From the NCBI RefSeq assembly GCF_001425305.1, contig NZ_LMEE01000001.1, positions 143,192 to 207,191 on the forward strand: a stretch of DNA of 64,000 bases. The letters are read 5' to 3'. Origin of the DNA: Phenylobacterium sp. Root1290. GTDB taxonomy: Bacteria; Pseudomonadota; Alphaproteobacteria; Caulobacterales; Caulobacteraceae. Below, piece after piece: positions 1-9,073 of the stretch (position 1 is the first letter of the stretch; each line of letters opens with the position of its first letter). The notes under the pieces are model-generated. The model was not told where the DNA came from and ran no database searches. It was given only the letters and a program-made list of their open reading frames with translations. The position numbers and the translations under genes were made by a program.

Positions 1-2
1 CC

Positions 3-1319
3 AGCTATGAAGCCTATTCGAGCGTGCTGGTGCGGCTGGGCCAGGAGTATGTCTACGAGCCGCGGGCCGGGGACGCCGGGCGCGGGGCGGTGCTGGACTC
101 CGACCAGGTGATTCAGTCAGAAACAGAGATCCTGGGCGCTGCGCCGCTGAAGCTGCGGGTGATCGAGCGGCTGGGCCTGGCGCGGACCTATCCGGACCTG
201 GCCGAGAAGTACGCCAAGGCCTCGCCGGCCGAGAAGAAGACCATCATGAGCATGGCCGTCAGGGCCATCGAGCAGAACCTGAAGATCGGCGCGGCGCCCG
301 ATACGCCGATCGTGCGGATCGGGTTCAGCCACAAGGACCCGCAGACGGCGGCCCTGATCCTGAACACCCTGCTGGAAGAGTACCTGATCTATCGCCGCTC
401 GGTGCTGCTCGACCCCGGCTCGCCGGCCCTGGAGCAGCAACGCCGCCTGTTCGAGACCCGGCTGGGGGACGCGGACGCGGCCTATGAGGAGTTCCTGAGC
501 AGCAACCGGATCGGCGACTTCGTCGCGGAGAAGGCCTCGCTGTCGCAGCTCCAGGCCCAGATCGAGCAGCAGAAGTACCAGACCGACGCGCAGCTGCAGG
601 ACCGGATCGGGCGGCTGGCGACGCTGAACGGCCAGCTTGGCCAGGTGTCGCGGGAGGTCGGCCTCTATCGCGACGTGTCCGGCGCGCCCGGCGAGCGGCT
701 GGTCGGGATGAAGGTGCAGCGCGAGGAGCTGCTGTCGCGCTATCGCGCCGACGCCCGCCCGGTGCAGGAGCTGGACGCCCAGATCGCGCAGCTGGAGGCC
801 GGCATCGCGGCCGGGCGCACGACCGGCGACGGGGCCAGGCGGATCGGGGTGAACCCGGTCTACCAGACGCTGCAGACCGAGAGGATCCAGCTGACCGCTG
901 AGGTCGGGGCGCTGCGCCGCTCGCAGGCCGAGCTGGACGACCAGATCAAGCGGCTGACCGAACGGCGGCTGAGGCTGGCGGCGCTGGAGCCGCGCTTCCA
1001 GGAGCTGTCGCTGAACCGCGACGTGCTGCAGACCAGCGTTCGCGACTTCACCGTCAAGGAAGAGCAGAGCCGCGCGGCCCAGGAGATCGCCGCCCGCTCG
1101 AACGACAACATCCGTATCGTCCAGCGGGCGATCCCGCCGATCAAGGGCAAGAGCCTGCGCAAGCCGGTGGTGGTGCTGGCGTTCCTGTTCGCGGGCTTTA
1201 CGGCGCTTTGCGCGGGCCTGCTGGCGATGTTCCTGCGGCCGGGCCTGCCGACGCCGCAGTCGGCCTCGCGGACCCTGGGCCTGCCGGTGCTGGGCGCCGC
1301 GCCGCTGAAGGCGCGGTGA
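3..1319 (+). CDS. hfsA: HfsA-like polysaccharide chain-length/export protein (5' partial)
   Basis: This is a Wzz/GumC-type inner-membrane protein of polysaccharide export. The frame is open from the first bases of the window, so the N-terminus, including the first membrane segment, is missing. The visible part begins in the Wzz domain (EYVYEP). It continues through a long Gln/Glu/Arg-rich coiled-coil periplasmic region (about residues 130-350) and ends with one hydrophobic segment, about residues 385-410, just before the C-terminus. There is no fused tyrosine-kinase domain, so the ATPase-like partner is the separate next gene. Order and orientation with the following two genes match the Caulobacter holdfast operon hfsD-A-B-C; hfsD would lie upstream, outside the window. 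It probably links periplasmic polymer assembly to the outer-membrane exporter. The family is clear; the hfsA name rests on context. Confidence 0.8.
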   Translation, partial: SYEAYSSVLVRLGQEYVYEPRAGDAGRGAVLDSDQVIQSETEILGAAPLKLRVIERLGLARTYPDLAEKYAKASPAEKKTIMSMAVRAIEQNLKIGAAPDTPIVRIGFSHKDPQTAALILNTLLEEYLIYRRSVLLDPGSPALEQQRRLFETRLGDADAAYEEFLSSNRIGDFVAEKASLSQLQAQIEQQKYQTDAQLQDRIGRLATLNGQLGQVSREVGLYRDVSGAPGERLVGMKVQREELLSRYRADARPVQELDAQIAQLEAGIAAGRTTGDGARRIGVNPVYQTLQTERIQLTAEVGALRRSQAELDDQIKRLTERRLRLAALEPRFQELSLNRDVLQTSVRDFTVKEEQSRAAQEIAARSNDNIRIVQRAIPPIKGKSLRKPVVVLAFLFAGFTALCAGLLAMFLRPGLPTPQSASRTLGLPVLGAAPLKAR

Positions 1320-1369
1320 GGCGCAGATTGCGCTAGCTTCTGCCCATTGGGCGGACGGCGATTCGAAGC

Positions 1370-2071
1370 ATGGTGGATCTGAGTTCCGAGATGGCCGAAC
1401 TGTGGGCGTCCCTAGGGTCGCCCGCGGCCGGCCGCTCGCGAGTCATCCAGATCACCGCGGCGCGGACCGGGGAGGGCGCCTCCACGATCGCGCGCGAGCT
1501 GGCGCACCACGCGGCGCGCAAGGTCGGCCGCTCGGTCTGGCTGGTCGACCTGGACCTGGTGACCGCCTCGCAGCATGCGGCGCTGTCGGCCGAGGCCGGC
1601 CGCTATGGCGCGCTCTCTGAAGCCGTGCAGGCCAGCCCCGACGGCTCTGCCTTCTTCACCGTGCAGCCGCCGGCGCAGACCCCCGACGGCGCGGTCTGGC
1701 CGGACGGCGGCTATCTGGCGGCGCACCGGGTGGGATCGGCGCGCTGGTGGGTGACGCGGTTCCAGCGCGAGCGCCTGATCGGCCGCCAGAGCGTGCATCT
1801 GGTCCCCACCGCCGACTATTGGAACGCGCTGCGCAGGTTCGCCGAGGTGATCATCGTCGACGGCCCGGCGCCGGACCGATCGCGCGCGGCCCTGGCTCTG
1901 GCCCCGTTCATGGACCAGACGGTGCTGGTGGTCTCGGCCGACCAGGCCGACGTGCGCGCGCCGGCCCAGCTGCGGGACGCCATCGTCGGCGCCGGCGGGC
2001 AGGTCACCGGCCTGTTCTTCAATCGCGGCGTCGTGGAGACGCCGGCCTTCATGAAGGCGCTGGCGCCGTGA
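1370..2071 (+). CDS. hfsB: HfsB-like BY-kinase/ParA-fold partner of HfsA
   Basis: 233-residue cytoplasmic protein of the CpsD/CapB family (bacterial tyrosine-kinase or MinD-like fold), which normally works with a Wzz-type protein such as the preceding gene product. The glycine-rich loop is near residues 33-39 (TGEGAST), a Walker A'-like strand follows (VWLVDLDL), and a Walker B-like strand VIIVDGPAPD sits near residues 160-170. In active BY-kinases the loop reads GEGKST; here the invariant lysine is alanine at residue 37. No tyrosine-rich tail is visible. It may therefore be a structural, non-catalytic partner. The start ATG lies 50 bases after hfsA, and the stop overlaps the GTG of hfsC (GTGA), indicating translational coupling. 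The hfsB name comes from gene order. Confidence 0.78.
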   Translation: MVDLSSEMAELWASLGSPAAGRSRVIQITAARTGEGASTIARELAHHAARKVGRSVWLVDLDLVTASQHAALSAEAGRYGALSEAVQASPDGSAFFTVQPPAQTPDGAVWPDGGYLAAHRVGSARWWVTRFQRERLIGRQSVHLVPTADYWNALRRFAEVIIVDGPAPDRSRAALALAPFMDQTVLVVSADQADVRAPAQLRDAIVGAGGQVTGLFFNRGVVETPAFMKALAP

Positions 2072-3330
2072 CCCAGGCGCTAGCGGGCGCCGGCGCGCGG
2101 CCTGCGCGGCAGGTGACCGCCTGGCGGCTGCTGACCCTCGGCGCGGCGGCGCTGATCTTCTTGATCTACAGCCAGTTCTGGGTGTTCCCGCTGCTCGGCG
2201 ACGCCGGCAATCCGGCCGCCAGCGGCCTGATCCGGGCGCTCTACCTGCCGGCCTATGGCGCGGCGGCGGTGCTGATGGCGCTGACCCCGCGCGCGACGCT
2301 CCTGGCGCTGCTGCGCCAGCCGTTCCTGGTCGTGCTGCTGCTGATCTGCGCGGCCTCGACGCTGTGGTCGGTGGCGCCGGACAAGACCCTGACGCGGTCG
2401 GTGGCGCTGGTCTTCACGACCCTGGGCGGGGTGGTGCTGGCCGCGCGCTACCGCTGGGCGACGCTGCTGGAGATCCTGGCCACGTCGTTCGCATTCCTGA
2501 CCATCGTGGCGATCCTGGTCTCGCTGGCGGTCCCCTCGATCGGGGTGATGCAGGAGCTGTTCCCCGGCGCCTGGCGCGGCGTCTGGCCCGAGAAGAACGC
2601 CCTGGGCGGGATCATGGCGCTGGGCTTCATCGTGCTGACGGCGGCGGCGGTGCTGAACCCGCAGCGGGCGATGATCTGGCTGCCGTTCGCGGGGCTGGCG
2701 CTGCTGCTGGTGCTGATGTCGACGTCGAAGACCTCGCTGGTCTCGGCCATGCTGGGCTTCGGCGGCCTGGTGTTCGTCGCCCTGGTCCGGCGGCATCCGG
2801 CCTCGGGGGTGGCGACCATCTGGCTGGCGGCGCTGGGCGTGGCGATGATCGCCGGCGTGTTCCTGTTCGCCGCCGACTTCTTCTTCGAGATCCTGGGCAA
2901 GGACGCCACCCTGACCGGCCGCACCAAGATCTGGGACGCGGCCATGCAGCAGATCCGCCTGCGGCCGTGGACGGGCTATGGCTACGGCGTGGTCTGGGAG
3001 CTCAAGGACACCTGGAGCCCGCTGGCCTCGATCGTGAAAAGCGCCGGGTTCACGCCGATCCACGCCCACAGCGCCTGGATCGAGCAGTGGATCGGGATCG
3101 GGGTGTTCGGACTGGCGGCGTTCGCGCTGATGTACGTCCAGACGCTGATGCTGGCGGCAGTGGCGCTGTTCCGCGACCGGGGGGCGTATTTCGCCGTGCC
3201 GTTCCTGATCGTCTACACGCTGATGACCCTGACCGAGAGCATCGCGGTGACGTTCCACGATTTCCGCTGGATGATGTTCGTGATGGTGGCGACCAAGCTG
3301 GTCTGGCCCGATCGGGACGTGCGGGACTAG
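2068..3330 (+). CDS. hfsC: HfsC-like O-antigen ligase/polymerase (Wzy family)
   Basis: About 420 residues, very hydrophobic, with roughly 10-12 predicted membrane segments and the Wzy_C/O-antigen ligase pattern: a larger loop in the C-terminal half containing GKDATLTGRTKIWDAA and HAHSAWIEQWIGIG. Such proteins polymerise lipid-linked repeat units on the periplasmic face of the inner membrane. I chose GTG at 2068 because it overlaps the hfsB stop by four bases. The same frame is open much further upstream inside hfsB, but that part codes Arg/Ala/Gly-rich shadow sequence. Position after hfsA-hfsB fits HfsC, the holdfast polymerase. In Caulobacter crescentus hfsC has a paralogue (hfsI) elsewhere, so its loss alone may be tolerated. 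Confidence 0.8.
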   Translation: MTQALAGAGARPARQVTAWRLLTLGAAALIFLIYSQFWVFPLLGDAGNPAASGLIRALYLPAYGAAAVLMALTPRATLLALLRQPFLVVLLLICAASTLWSVAPDKTLTRSVALVFTTLGGVVLAARYRWATLLEILATSFAFLTIVAILVSLAVPSIGVMQELFPGAWRGVWPEKNALGGIMALGFIVLTAAAVLNPQRAMIWLPFAGLALLLVLMSTSKTSLVSAMLGFGGLVFVALVRRHPASGVATIWLAALGVAMIAGVFLFAADFFFEILGKDATLTGRTKIWDAAMQQIRLRPWTGYGYGVVWELKDTWSPLASIVKSAGFTPIHAHSAWIEQWIGIGVFGLAAFALMYVQTLMLAAVALFRDRGAYFAVPFLIVYTLMTLTESIAVTFHDFRWMMFVMVATKLVWPDRDVRD

Positions 3331-3339
3331 GAGCTCAGC

Positions 3340-4008
3340 ATGGCATTGCCCTGTCGCCCCAGCGCGGTGATCTTCGACATGGATGGCCTGCTGTTCGATA
3401 CCGAGGCCCTCTGGCAGGAGGCGCTTCTGGCCGCCGCGGCCGAAGCCGGGCACGAGATCCCGAACGAGGTGTTCAAGGGATCGATCGGCGTTCGGCGCTC
3501 GCAATGCGGGGGCCTGTTCCGGTCGCACTTCGGCGAGGACTTCGCGTTCGAGGCCTTTCACTCAGATTGGAGGCGGCACTTCTGGCTGATCGCCGAAGGT
3601 CGGCCCGCCCTGAAGCCGGGCGTTCATGAGCTGCTGGAATTCCTCGACCAGCTGCGGCTGCCGCGCGCCATCGCCACGTCGTCGTCCGGCGCGACGGTCG
3701 AGCGTCATCTGACCTCGCATGGTTTGACGGCGCGGTTCGATGCGATCGTCTGCCGCGGCGACTACGAAGCGGGCAAGCCGGCGCCCGATCCCTTTCTGAA
3801 GGCCGCCGAGCGGCTGGGCGTCGAACCTCGAGCATGTCTGGCCCTCGAAGATTCGCACGTCGGCGTCCGCTCGGGGGCGGCGGCGGGCATGATGACGGTC
3901 ATGGTGCCCGATCTACTGGAACCGACGGCCGACATTCGCGCGCTGTGCGTCGTTGTCGCCCGCGATCTGCATGAGGTCCGCGACCTGGTGGCGGCGTCGC
4001 CGACCTAG
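3340..4008 (+). CDS. HAD-superfamily phosphatase/phosphoglucomutase-like protein
   Basis: 222 residues with all four HAD motifs: I, IFDMDGLLFDTE near residues 11-22 (nucleophile Asp and general acid Asp two residues on); II, ATSSSG; III, lysine in AGKPAPDP; IV, LALEDSHVG. The helical cap after motif I places it in subfamily IA, with beta-phosphoglucomutase and small phosphosugar phosphatases. AGGAG overlaps the hfsC stop six bases before this ATG, so the gene is probably cotranscribed with hfsABC. A role in supplying or recycling a sugar phosphate for holdfast polysaccharide is plausible but only inferred. Its stop overlaps the stop of hfsH on the other strand within CTAG. Substrate cannot be read from the sequence. 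Confidence 0.85.
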   Translation: MALPCRPSAVIFDMDGLLFDTEALWQEALLAAAAEAGHEIPNEVFKGSIGVRRSQCGGLFRSHFGEDFAFEAFHSDWRRHFWLIAEGRPALKPGVHELLEFLDQLRLPRAIATSSSGATVERHLTSHGLTARFDAIVCRGDYEAGKPAPDPFLKAAERLGVEPRACLALEDSHVGVRSGAAAGMMTVMVPDLLEPTADIRALCVVVARDLHEVRDLVAASPT

Positions 4009-4766
4009 GCCGCGAGCTTTCTGGCCACGGCGCCGACGGTGTCGATCTCGAAGCCGGCGGCCAGGGCCTCGTCGATCAGGGTTGCGAGGGCCTTGGGCGT
4101 GCAGCCCCAGGGGGAGGGATCGTCGGCGACGTCGTGGGTGTAGAGGATCAGCCAGGCCTTGCGCGCCTTGGCCTGCGAGAGCCAGCGGCGGGCGACCGCT
4201 TGGCCATCGGGACCCTCGATGCCCACGGCCGGGGCCTGGTTGAGGTCCACGCCCTTGTCGACCAGCCCGTGGTGCAGGCCGCGCAGGATCGAGAAGCGCG
4301 GGGCGAGGGCGTGCTTGGGGCCGGCGGCGACGTCGCCGTAGGGGTAGGCGAAGGTCTCCAGCCTGGGCGCGCCCCAGTCGGCCAGGACGGCGGCGTTCCG
4401 GTCGGCTTCGGCGGCGGCCTCCTCGCCCGAGGCGCGGCCGCAGTCGAGGTGGGAGAAGGTGTGGCAGCCGATCTCGTGGCCGGCGGCGGCGAGGCGGCGG
4501 TAGTCGGCCGCCTGGCCGCAGACGCCCATCGGCGCGTCCTGGCCCGCCAGCCCGGCGGAGACGTAGTAGGCGCCGCGCAGGTCGCGGGCCTCGAGGATCG
4601 CCGCGCCGGTGGTGCAGGCGCTCAAGGGGGCGTCGTCGAAGCTGATCGACAGCATCGGGCGGCCGGGCGCGGCGGCCAGCGGACGGCGATGGGCCAGGCG
4701 CGCCAGCCTGCGGCGCAGCTTGCCCCTCAGCGAAGCGTCGGCCCTGTAGGCGCCCTCGTAGGACAT
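4005..4766 (-). CDS. hfsH: HfsH-like polysaccharide N-deacetylase
   Basis: 253-residue protein of the NodB/carbohydrate esterase 4 fold. The metal and catalytic motifs are visible: SISFDDAPLS (the Asp pair, near residues 41-50), IGCHTFSHLDC (H-x3-H metal ligands), FAYPYGD, and a late LILYTHDVADD carrying the last histidine. In Caulobacter HfsH removes acetyl groups from N-acetylglucosamine of the holdfast polymer, which is needed for cohesion and anchoring. The ATG at 4766 is used because it shares its A with the hfsG stop (TGATG); the longer open frame upstream is only antisense to hfsG. No signal peptide is evident, consistent with a cytoplasmic protein. Identity is supported by motif plus neighbours. 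Confidence 0.86.
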   Translation of the reverse strand: MSYEGAYRADASLRGKLRRRLARLAHRRPLAAAPGRPMLSISFDDAPLSACTTGAAILEARDLRGAYYVSAGLAGQDAPMGVCGQAADYRRLAAAGHEIGCHTFSHLDCGRASGEEAAAEADRNAAVLADWGAPRLETFAYPYGDVAAGPKHALAPRFSILRGLHHGLVDKGVDLNQAPAVGIEGPDGQAVARRWLSQAKARKAWLILYTHDVADDPSPWGCTPKALATLIDEALAAGFEIDTVGAVARKLAA

Positions 4767-5692
4767 CAGACGGCCTCGGCGTAGAGCGCGGCGCGGTAGA
4801 GCCGCATGGCCAGGGCGCGGCTGCCGAGCGGGGCGGATTCGGCCAGGGCGTACTGCTTGAGCATCGGGCGCCAGAGGCCGCGCAGCGGCGCGCGCTTGAG
4901 CGCCCTGGCGACGCGGTAGCTGGGATAGCCGCTGACCACGGCCGGATGGGCGGCGACCACGCGGGCGAAGTTGGCGGCCGACTGCTCGTACTTGGCGGCC
5001 ATGGTCCTGGCCGTGTCGAGGCCCAGGTGGGTGGCGGTGTTGTCGAGGTGCAGGATCGGCCAGCGGCGGGCGACGCGCATGCCCCACTCGACGTCCTCCC
5101 AGCCCCAGCCGGCGAAGGTCTCGTCGAAGGCCTCGGCCTCGAAGACGTCGCGGCGGACCAGCAGGTTGGAGGTGAAGACGTGCTTTTCCGGGTTCTGGCT
5201 GCGGACGGCGGCGTCCAGGCAGTCGCTGTGGGCGGCCATGCTGCGATGCAAGGCCTGGTCGCGGCGCGGCGGGACCTGCTTCAGGGAGAAGCCGCCGAAG
5301 GCCACGGGGGTGTTCTCACGGGCGATCAGGTCGAGCCAGAGGCCCAGGAAGTTCGGATCGTCGGGCAGCATGTCGCTGTCGAGGAACAGGAAGTGGCCGG
5401 CGCGGGCGTGGGAGACCAGGCGGTTGCGGCCCTTGGAGCGGCCTTCGTTGCGGGCCAGGCGGATGAAGCGGGCGGGCAGGGGCAGGAGGCCGATGGCGGC
5501 CTCGACCTCGTCGGAGAGGTTCGGGTCGTCGGAGCCGTCGTCGAGGATGACGATCTCGGCGGCGACGGCGCACTCGCGCGACAGGGCGGCCAGCAGGGGG
5601 ATCGGGTCGTCGCCCTTGAACGGGATCAGCACCGAGAGCCTGGCGCCGCCGCGATACCAGGCGGCGTTGTCGACGAGGGTCTGCTGGGTCAT
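4766..5692 (-). CDS. hfsG: HfsG-like family 2 glycosyltransferase
   Basis: 308-residue GT2 glycosyltransferase. The N-terminal half has the nucleotide-sugar fold: LSVLIPFKGDD, then EIVILDDGSDDPN with the DDGS motif, then FLFLDSDML carrying the metal-binding DSD. The acceptor half contains FAGWGWEDVEWGMR, the ED/W motif of inverting GT2 enzymes. It likely adds a sugar, probably N-acetylglucosamine, to the lipid-linked holdfast repeat at the cytoplasmic membrane face. The start ATG (5692) forms an ATGA overlap with the end of hfsF, and the stop touches the hfsH start, so hfsF-G-H form a tightly coupled operon. A long extension upstream in the same frame is an antisense shadow and was excluded. 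Confidence 0.86.
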   Translation of the reverse strand: MTQQTLVDNAAWYRGGARLSVLIPFKGDDPIPLLAALSRECAVAAEIVILDDGSDDPNLSDEVEAAIGLLPLPARFIRLARNEGRSKGRNRLVSHARAGHFLFLDSDMLPDDPNFLGLWLDLIARENTPVAFGGFSLKQVPPRRDQALHRSMAAHSDCLDAAVRSQNPEKHVFTSNLLVRRDVFEAEAFDETFAGWGWEDVEWGMRVARRWPILHLDNTATHLGLDTARTMAAKYEQSAANFARVVAAHPAVVSGYPSYRVARALKRAPLRGLWRPMLKQYALAESAPLGSRALAMRLYRAALYAEAV

Positions 5693-7134
5693 GCGGCGTT
5701 CCGGGCGCGAAGGGTGCGGAGGGCCTGGCCGGCGCGGCTGCGCAGGGCCCCGGCGTCGAGGAGGTAGACGGCCAGGCCGTAGACGAGGCCGCCGAGGGCG
5801 GCCTTGGCGGCGAGCTCGGGCAGGCCGCCGAAGGCGGGGATGCGGGTGACGGCGAGCGCCATCAGGGCGCTGGCGCCGATCGCCTGGGCCAGGGTCAGCC
5901 AGGGCACGGGCAGGGCCATCAGGCGGCGGCCGAGCAGGGCCGAGGCGGCCAGGCCGAGCGCATAGCTGGCGAGGGTGGAGATCAGGGCGCCCTGCAGGCC
6001 CAGGCGCGGGATCAGCAGCAGGTTGAGGACCAGGTTGGCCAGCGCCGGGATGGCCATGGCCGCCAGCAGGAAGACCGTGCGTTGGCCGAGCGTGAAGGCC
6101 TGGTGGAAGTAGTAGGTGGTGAGGCCGGCCAGCAGGCCGCTGGCGGCGATCCACGGGGTGACCTGCGCGGCGCCGGCGGCCAGCGCCTGGCCGACCATCA
6201 GCTGGGAGAGGGGGGCGGCGACCAGGGCCAGTCCGACGGCGGCGGGGACGGTCAGCAGCAGCATCAGCGAGGCTTGCTCGTGGGCGGCGGGGACCAGGGC
6301 CTGCTTGCCGCCGCGCTCGAGCGCCATGATCAGGGCCGGGCCGCCGGCGGCGCCGAGCCAGATGAACACCACGTCGAGGGTGCGGTTCGCGAGGCTGTAG
6401 CCGGCGTGGTAGACGCCGACCGCCGCCTCGTCGAGGAAGGCGGCCAGCAGGAAGCGGTCCGTGCTGGAGAGCACCAGGGCCAGGATCAGCGAGAGCGCGA
6501 CCGGCACGCCGTATTCGGCGTGGCGCCGGGCGCGCGAGGGCTCGAAGCGGCCGCCGGCGCCCTTGCCGTACTCCGAGGCGAAGCAGGCGAGCGCGCAGAG
6601 GGCCGAGGCGATCCCGATGCCGATCAGCGGGGCCGCGCCGCCGAATCCGGCGAGGGCGAGGCCGGCGCCGATGGCGAAGGCGCCCAGGGTCTGGACGAGA
6701 TCGATGTTGGCGGCGCCGCTGACCTCGCCGGCGGCGCGGCGGCGCTCCTGGGCCAGGCGGGCGAAGGTGCGCGGCAGCACGGACACCAGGCCGCAGACGA
6801 CGGCGAGCTTGAGCCCCGGATTGAGCGGCAGCAGCAGGGCCAGCCCGCAGGCCAGCGGCACGGCGGCCAGCAGGGTCAGCCAGGTGCGGTAGACGGTGGC
6901 GGCGAGGTCGCGGCCGCCGTCGCGATCGGCCTCGCCGGCCCAGTAGCGGGCCAGCGCCGCCTCGTTCCAGGTGAAGACCGCGGTGTGCACGAGGCTCATC
7001 ACCGAAAAGCCCAGGGCGTAGTCGCCGAACTGGCTGGGCGTGAGCAGGCGCGTGAAGGTGACGATCGTCAGCAGGCCGACCAGCCCCTGTACGATATTGA
7101 CCGGCAGATAGCCGACCACGCCACGCCAGAACAT
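5689..7134 (-). CDS. hfsF: HfsF-like polysaccharide flippase (Wzx/MATE-like)
   Basis: 481-residue integral membrane protein with about 12-14 hydrophobic segments and the N-terminal signature of the polysaccharide-transport (Wzx/RfbX) family: TFTRLLTPSQFGDYALG near residues 26-42. Such proteins flip undecaprenyl-linked repeat units to the periplasmic side. I start at ATG 7134, after a GGAAGG ribosome site; the 20 extra upstream residues are basic, low complexity and lack a site. It is the first gene of the hfsF-hfsG-hfsH unit. In Caulobacter, hfsE lies next to hfsF, but here a ~3 kb block separates them, so hfsFGH must have a promoter in the 212-base spacer 7135-7346. Confidence 0.85.
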   Translation of the reverse strand: MFWRGVVGYLPVNIVQGLVGLLTIVTFTRLLTPSQFGDYALGFSVMSLVHTAVFTWNEAALARYWAGEADRDGGRDLAATVYRTWLTLLAAVPLACGLALLLPLNPGLKLAVVCGLVSVLPRTFARLAQERRRAAGEVSGAANIDLVQTLGAFAIGAGLALAGFGGAAPLIGIGIASALCALACFASEYGKGAGGRFEPSRARRHAEYGVPVALSLILALVLSSTDRFLLAAFLDEAAVGVYHAGYSLANRTLDVVFIWLGAAGGPALIMALERGGKQALVPAAHEQASLMLLLTVPAAVGLALVAAPLSQLMVGQALAAGAAQVTPWIAASGLLAGLTTYYFHQAFTLGQRTVFLLAAMAIPALANLVLNLLLIPRLGLQGALISTLASYALGLAASALLGRRLMALPVPWLTLAQAIGASALMALAVTRIPAFGGLPELAAKAALGGLVYGLAVYLLDAGALRSRAGQALRTLRARNAA

Positions 7135-7346
7135 CAAGCCGCCCTTCCCACGCGCGCGGCGTGAGAGCGCCGCGTCAGACGAAGAGTGTCGCAAGGGCCG
7201 GTTGCAAACCGTTAAACGCGCGGGACTTTTCCTGGCGGCGGGGGCGAGTGGATGGGTAGGCCTTCTATGCGTCCGCTATGCGCATCGGCGCCGAGGGCCG
7301 GGGCCGACCCGTTGCGGACATTGACGGCTGACCGGATAGATAGGCG

Positions 7347-7673
7347 ATGCCCACTCTATTCTCATATCTCCGAAAGGTGCTCGGCCGCTGGTCGCGTCAG
7401 CAGGACGAGGCGTTGCGACAGATGACCGAGCGTAAGACTGCTAGCGCACGTCTTGCTGGCTATTCAACGTCGGAACGTGTGGACGCGAAATTCTTCCTCT
7501 TAGCCCTTGCGCCGTTTCTTCCGATCCTACTTTCCGACCAACTCGGCTGGTCCCGTGGCGCTATGTGGCATGTGTGGTTCTGGCTCAGCGTCGCCTGGGC
7601 GGTCGGCGTGGTCGGGATCCTTTTTGTCGCTTACTGGCGGGCGCTCAGTCGATCCTTCCGTCGAAAGTCATAG
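7347..7673 (+). CDS. Small two-helix membrane protein, unknown function
   Basis: 108 residues. The first 45 are polar and basic (many Arg, Lys, Gln). Two hydrophobic segments follow at about residues 50-65 and 77-97, then a basic tail (SRSFRRKS), suggesting a small inner-membrane protein with cytoplasmic ends. The gene uses more A/T and less biased third positions than the hfs genes beside it, which fits recent arrival or relaxed selection. It starts a block that interrupts the usual hfsE-hfsF adjacency. I recognise no family. The ribosome site (GATAGG) is weak, so both existence and start are only moderately sure. Confidence 0.5.
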   Translation: MPTLFSYLRKVLGRWSRQQDEALRQMTERKTASARLAGYSTSERVDAKFFLLALAPFLPILLSDQLGWSRGAMWHVWFWLSVAWAVGVVGILFVAYWRALSRSFRRKS

Positions 7674-7688
7674 GGTCCGCAATCCACC

Positions 7689-8621
7689 CTAGCCGACGTT
7701 TGAGACGTCTGCTTTCGGGCCGCTCGCGGCTCCGCCTTGCCGCCGTGCGAAGTCTATGAATGCCTTGAACGCGGCCGTCGGGTTGCGCCGGCTAGGGTAA
7801 TAGAGGCTCAAGCGCGGCAGCGTCGGTGTCCAGTCCTCCAGCACATGGACAAGGCGGCCTGCATCGATGTCATCTCGCACGTCAGACTCCATCGCCAGCG
7901 TGAGACCAACGGACGCCAGCGCCGCGGTGCGGGCGAGGCTTGCTTCGTCGAGGGTAAGGCCGCCTTCCACGTCGACATGGATCGACTGCCCATCCTTCTC
8001 GAACGGCCAGCGGTAGATCGCACCATTGGGAAGCCGGACGCGGAGACAGTCGTGTGCGGCGAGGTCCTGCGGAATCTTCGGCGTCCCGCGCGCTTCGAGA
8101 TAGCTCGGCGCGCCAACCACCACATTGCGCCGGGGGGCGCCCAGCGGCAGGGCGATCATGTCGACGGGCACTAGATCTTCGCTGCGCACACCGAGATCAA
8201 AACCGCCGGCCACGATGTCGACCAGGCGACCCTCCGTGACGATGTCGATGTGGACCTGGGGGTGCAGGCGCTTGAACGGCAGAACGAGTGAGGAAAAGAT
8301 TTCGCGCGCCGCCGTCGGAAAGGCGTTGATGCGCAGCGTGCCGGACGGCGTGGCCTGTTGCGAACGGGCAGCCTCCATCGCCTCATGAATGTCCCGAACT
8401 GCGGGCGCGACCTGGTCGACGAACCGCTGGCCGGCCTCGGTGAGGGACACGCTTCGGGTCGTGCGGTTGAAAAGTCGCACGCCGAGGGCTCGTTCCAGCT
8501 TTCCGACGGCGTTGCTCAGCGCTGTGGTCGAGACGCCGAGCTCAACGGCCGCAGCACGGAATTTTCCCCGGCGGGCGACCATGAGAACGGCGTCCAGTTC
8601 GGTCAGGCTGTGCTGCGCCAT
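7689..8621 (-). CDS. LysR-family transcriptional regulator
   Basis: 310 residues. The winged helix-turn-helix occupies residues 1-65 ([16 protein letters not shown], then [17 protein letters not shown]), followed by the linker [17 protein letters not shown] and a two-lobe periplasmic-binding-like effector domain ([22 protein letters not shown]). I chose ATG 8621, where the HTH begins in the family; the longer frame adds 47 unlike residues. The gene is divergent from the NTF2-like/SDR pair, with a 122-base spacer, the usual layout for a LysR protein that controls its divergent neighbours and its own gene. The co-inducer is unknown. Confidence 0.88.
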   Translation of the reverse strand: MAQHSLTELDAVLMVARRGKFRAAAVELGVSTTALSNAVGKLERALGVRLFNRTTRSVSLTEAGQRFVDQVAPAVRDIHEAMEAARSQQATPSGTLRINAFPTAAREIFSSLVLPFKRLHPQVHIDIVTEGRLVDIVAGGFDLGVRSEDLVPVDMIALPLGAPRRNVVVGAPSYLEARGTPKIPQDLAAHDCLRVRLPNGAIYRWPFEKDGQSIHVDVEGGLTLDEASLARTAALASVGLTLAMESDVRDDIDAGRLVHVLEDWTPTLPRLSLYYPSRRNPTAAFKAFIDFARRQGGAASGPKADVSNVG

Positions 8622-8743
8622 TGTCCCGCCAATCGTGATGAGTTGTTCCGGTTTGTCCCGATTATGCCGCAGCCTGTCCATCGCTAACTTGGCTGGTGCG
8701 CGCACCCGCCGTTGCGGCGAACGCCCCAAGCAGGACAGGACCG

Positions 8744-9073
8744 ATGTCGCTCGAACTTCCATCTCCGATAGCCGCGTATGTGGCGGCGAACGCCCAGCTC
8801 GACGTTGACGGCATGCTCCAGCCGTTCGCGGAGGACGCCGTCCTTCATGACAATGGCGCAGTCTTCAACGGACACGCTGAAATCCGCCGCCTGCTCGAAG
8901 AGGCGGTTGTTCCCGTGAAGGCGATCTTCACGCCGGACATCTGGCGCCAGGACGGCCGTCAGGTTGTCCTCGAAGGCCCCGCCCATGGCGACTTTCCGGG
9001 GAGCCCAATCCGCTTCACCTACCGCTTCACGCTGGAAGGCGACGCGATCAAAGCCGTGGAGATCACGGGATGA
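8744..9073 (+). CDS. NTF2-like (SnoaL-type) small protein
   Basis: 109 residues with the pattern of the cone-shaped NTF2/SnoaL fold: an N-terminal helix ([23 protein letters not shown]), [19 protein letters not shown], and a C-terminal sheet ending in [10 protein letters not shown]. Members include small isomerases, hydratases and ligand-binding proteins; the substrate here is unknown. ATG 8744 follows AGGACAGGA at a good distance, whereas an upstream in-frame ATG (8696) lies in the divergent promoter region. The stop overlaps the ATG of the SDR gene (ATGA), so the two are translationally coupled and probably act in one small-molecule conversion under the divergent LysR regulator. Confidence 0.8.
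   Translation: MSLELPSPIAAYVAANAQLDVDGMLQPFAEDAVLHDNGAVFNGHAEIRRLLEEAVVPVKAIFTPDIWRQDGRQVVLEGPAHGDFPGSPIRFTYRFTLEGDAIKAVEITG

Noticed and set aside
2080..3561. 493-residue open frame opposite hfsC
   Set aside because: Gln/Arg/His-rich shadow typical of high-GC antisense frames; hfsC has clear membrane-protein sequence on the other strand.
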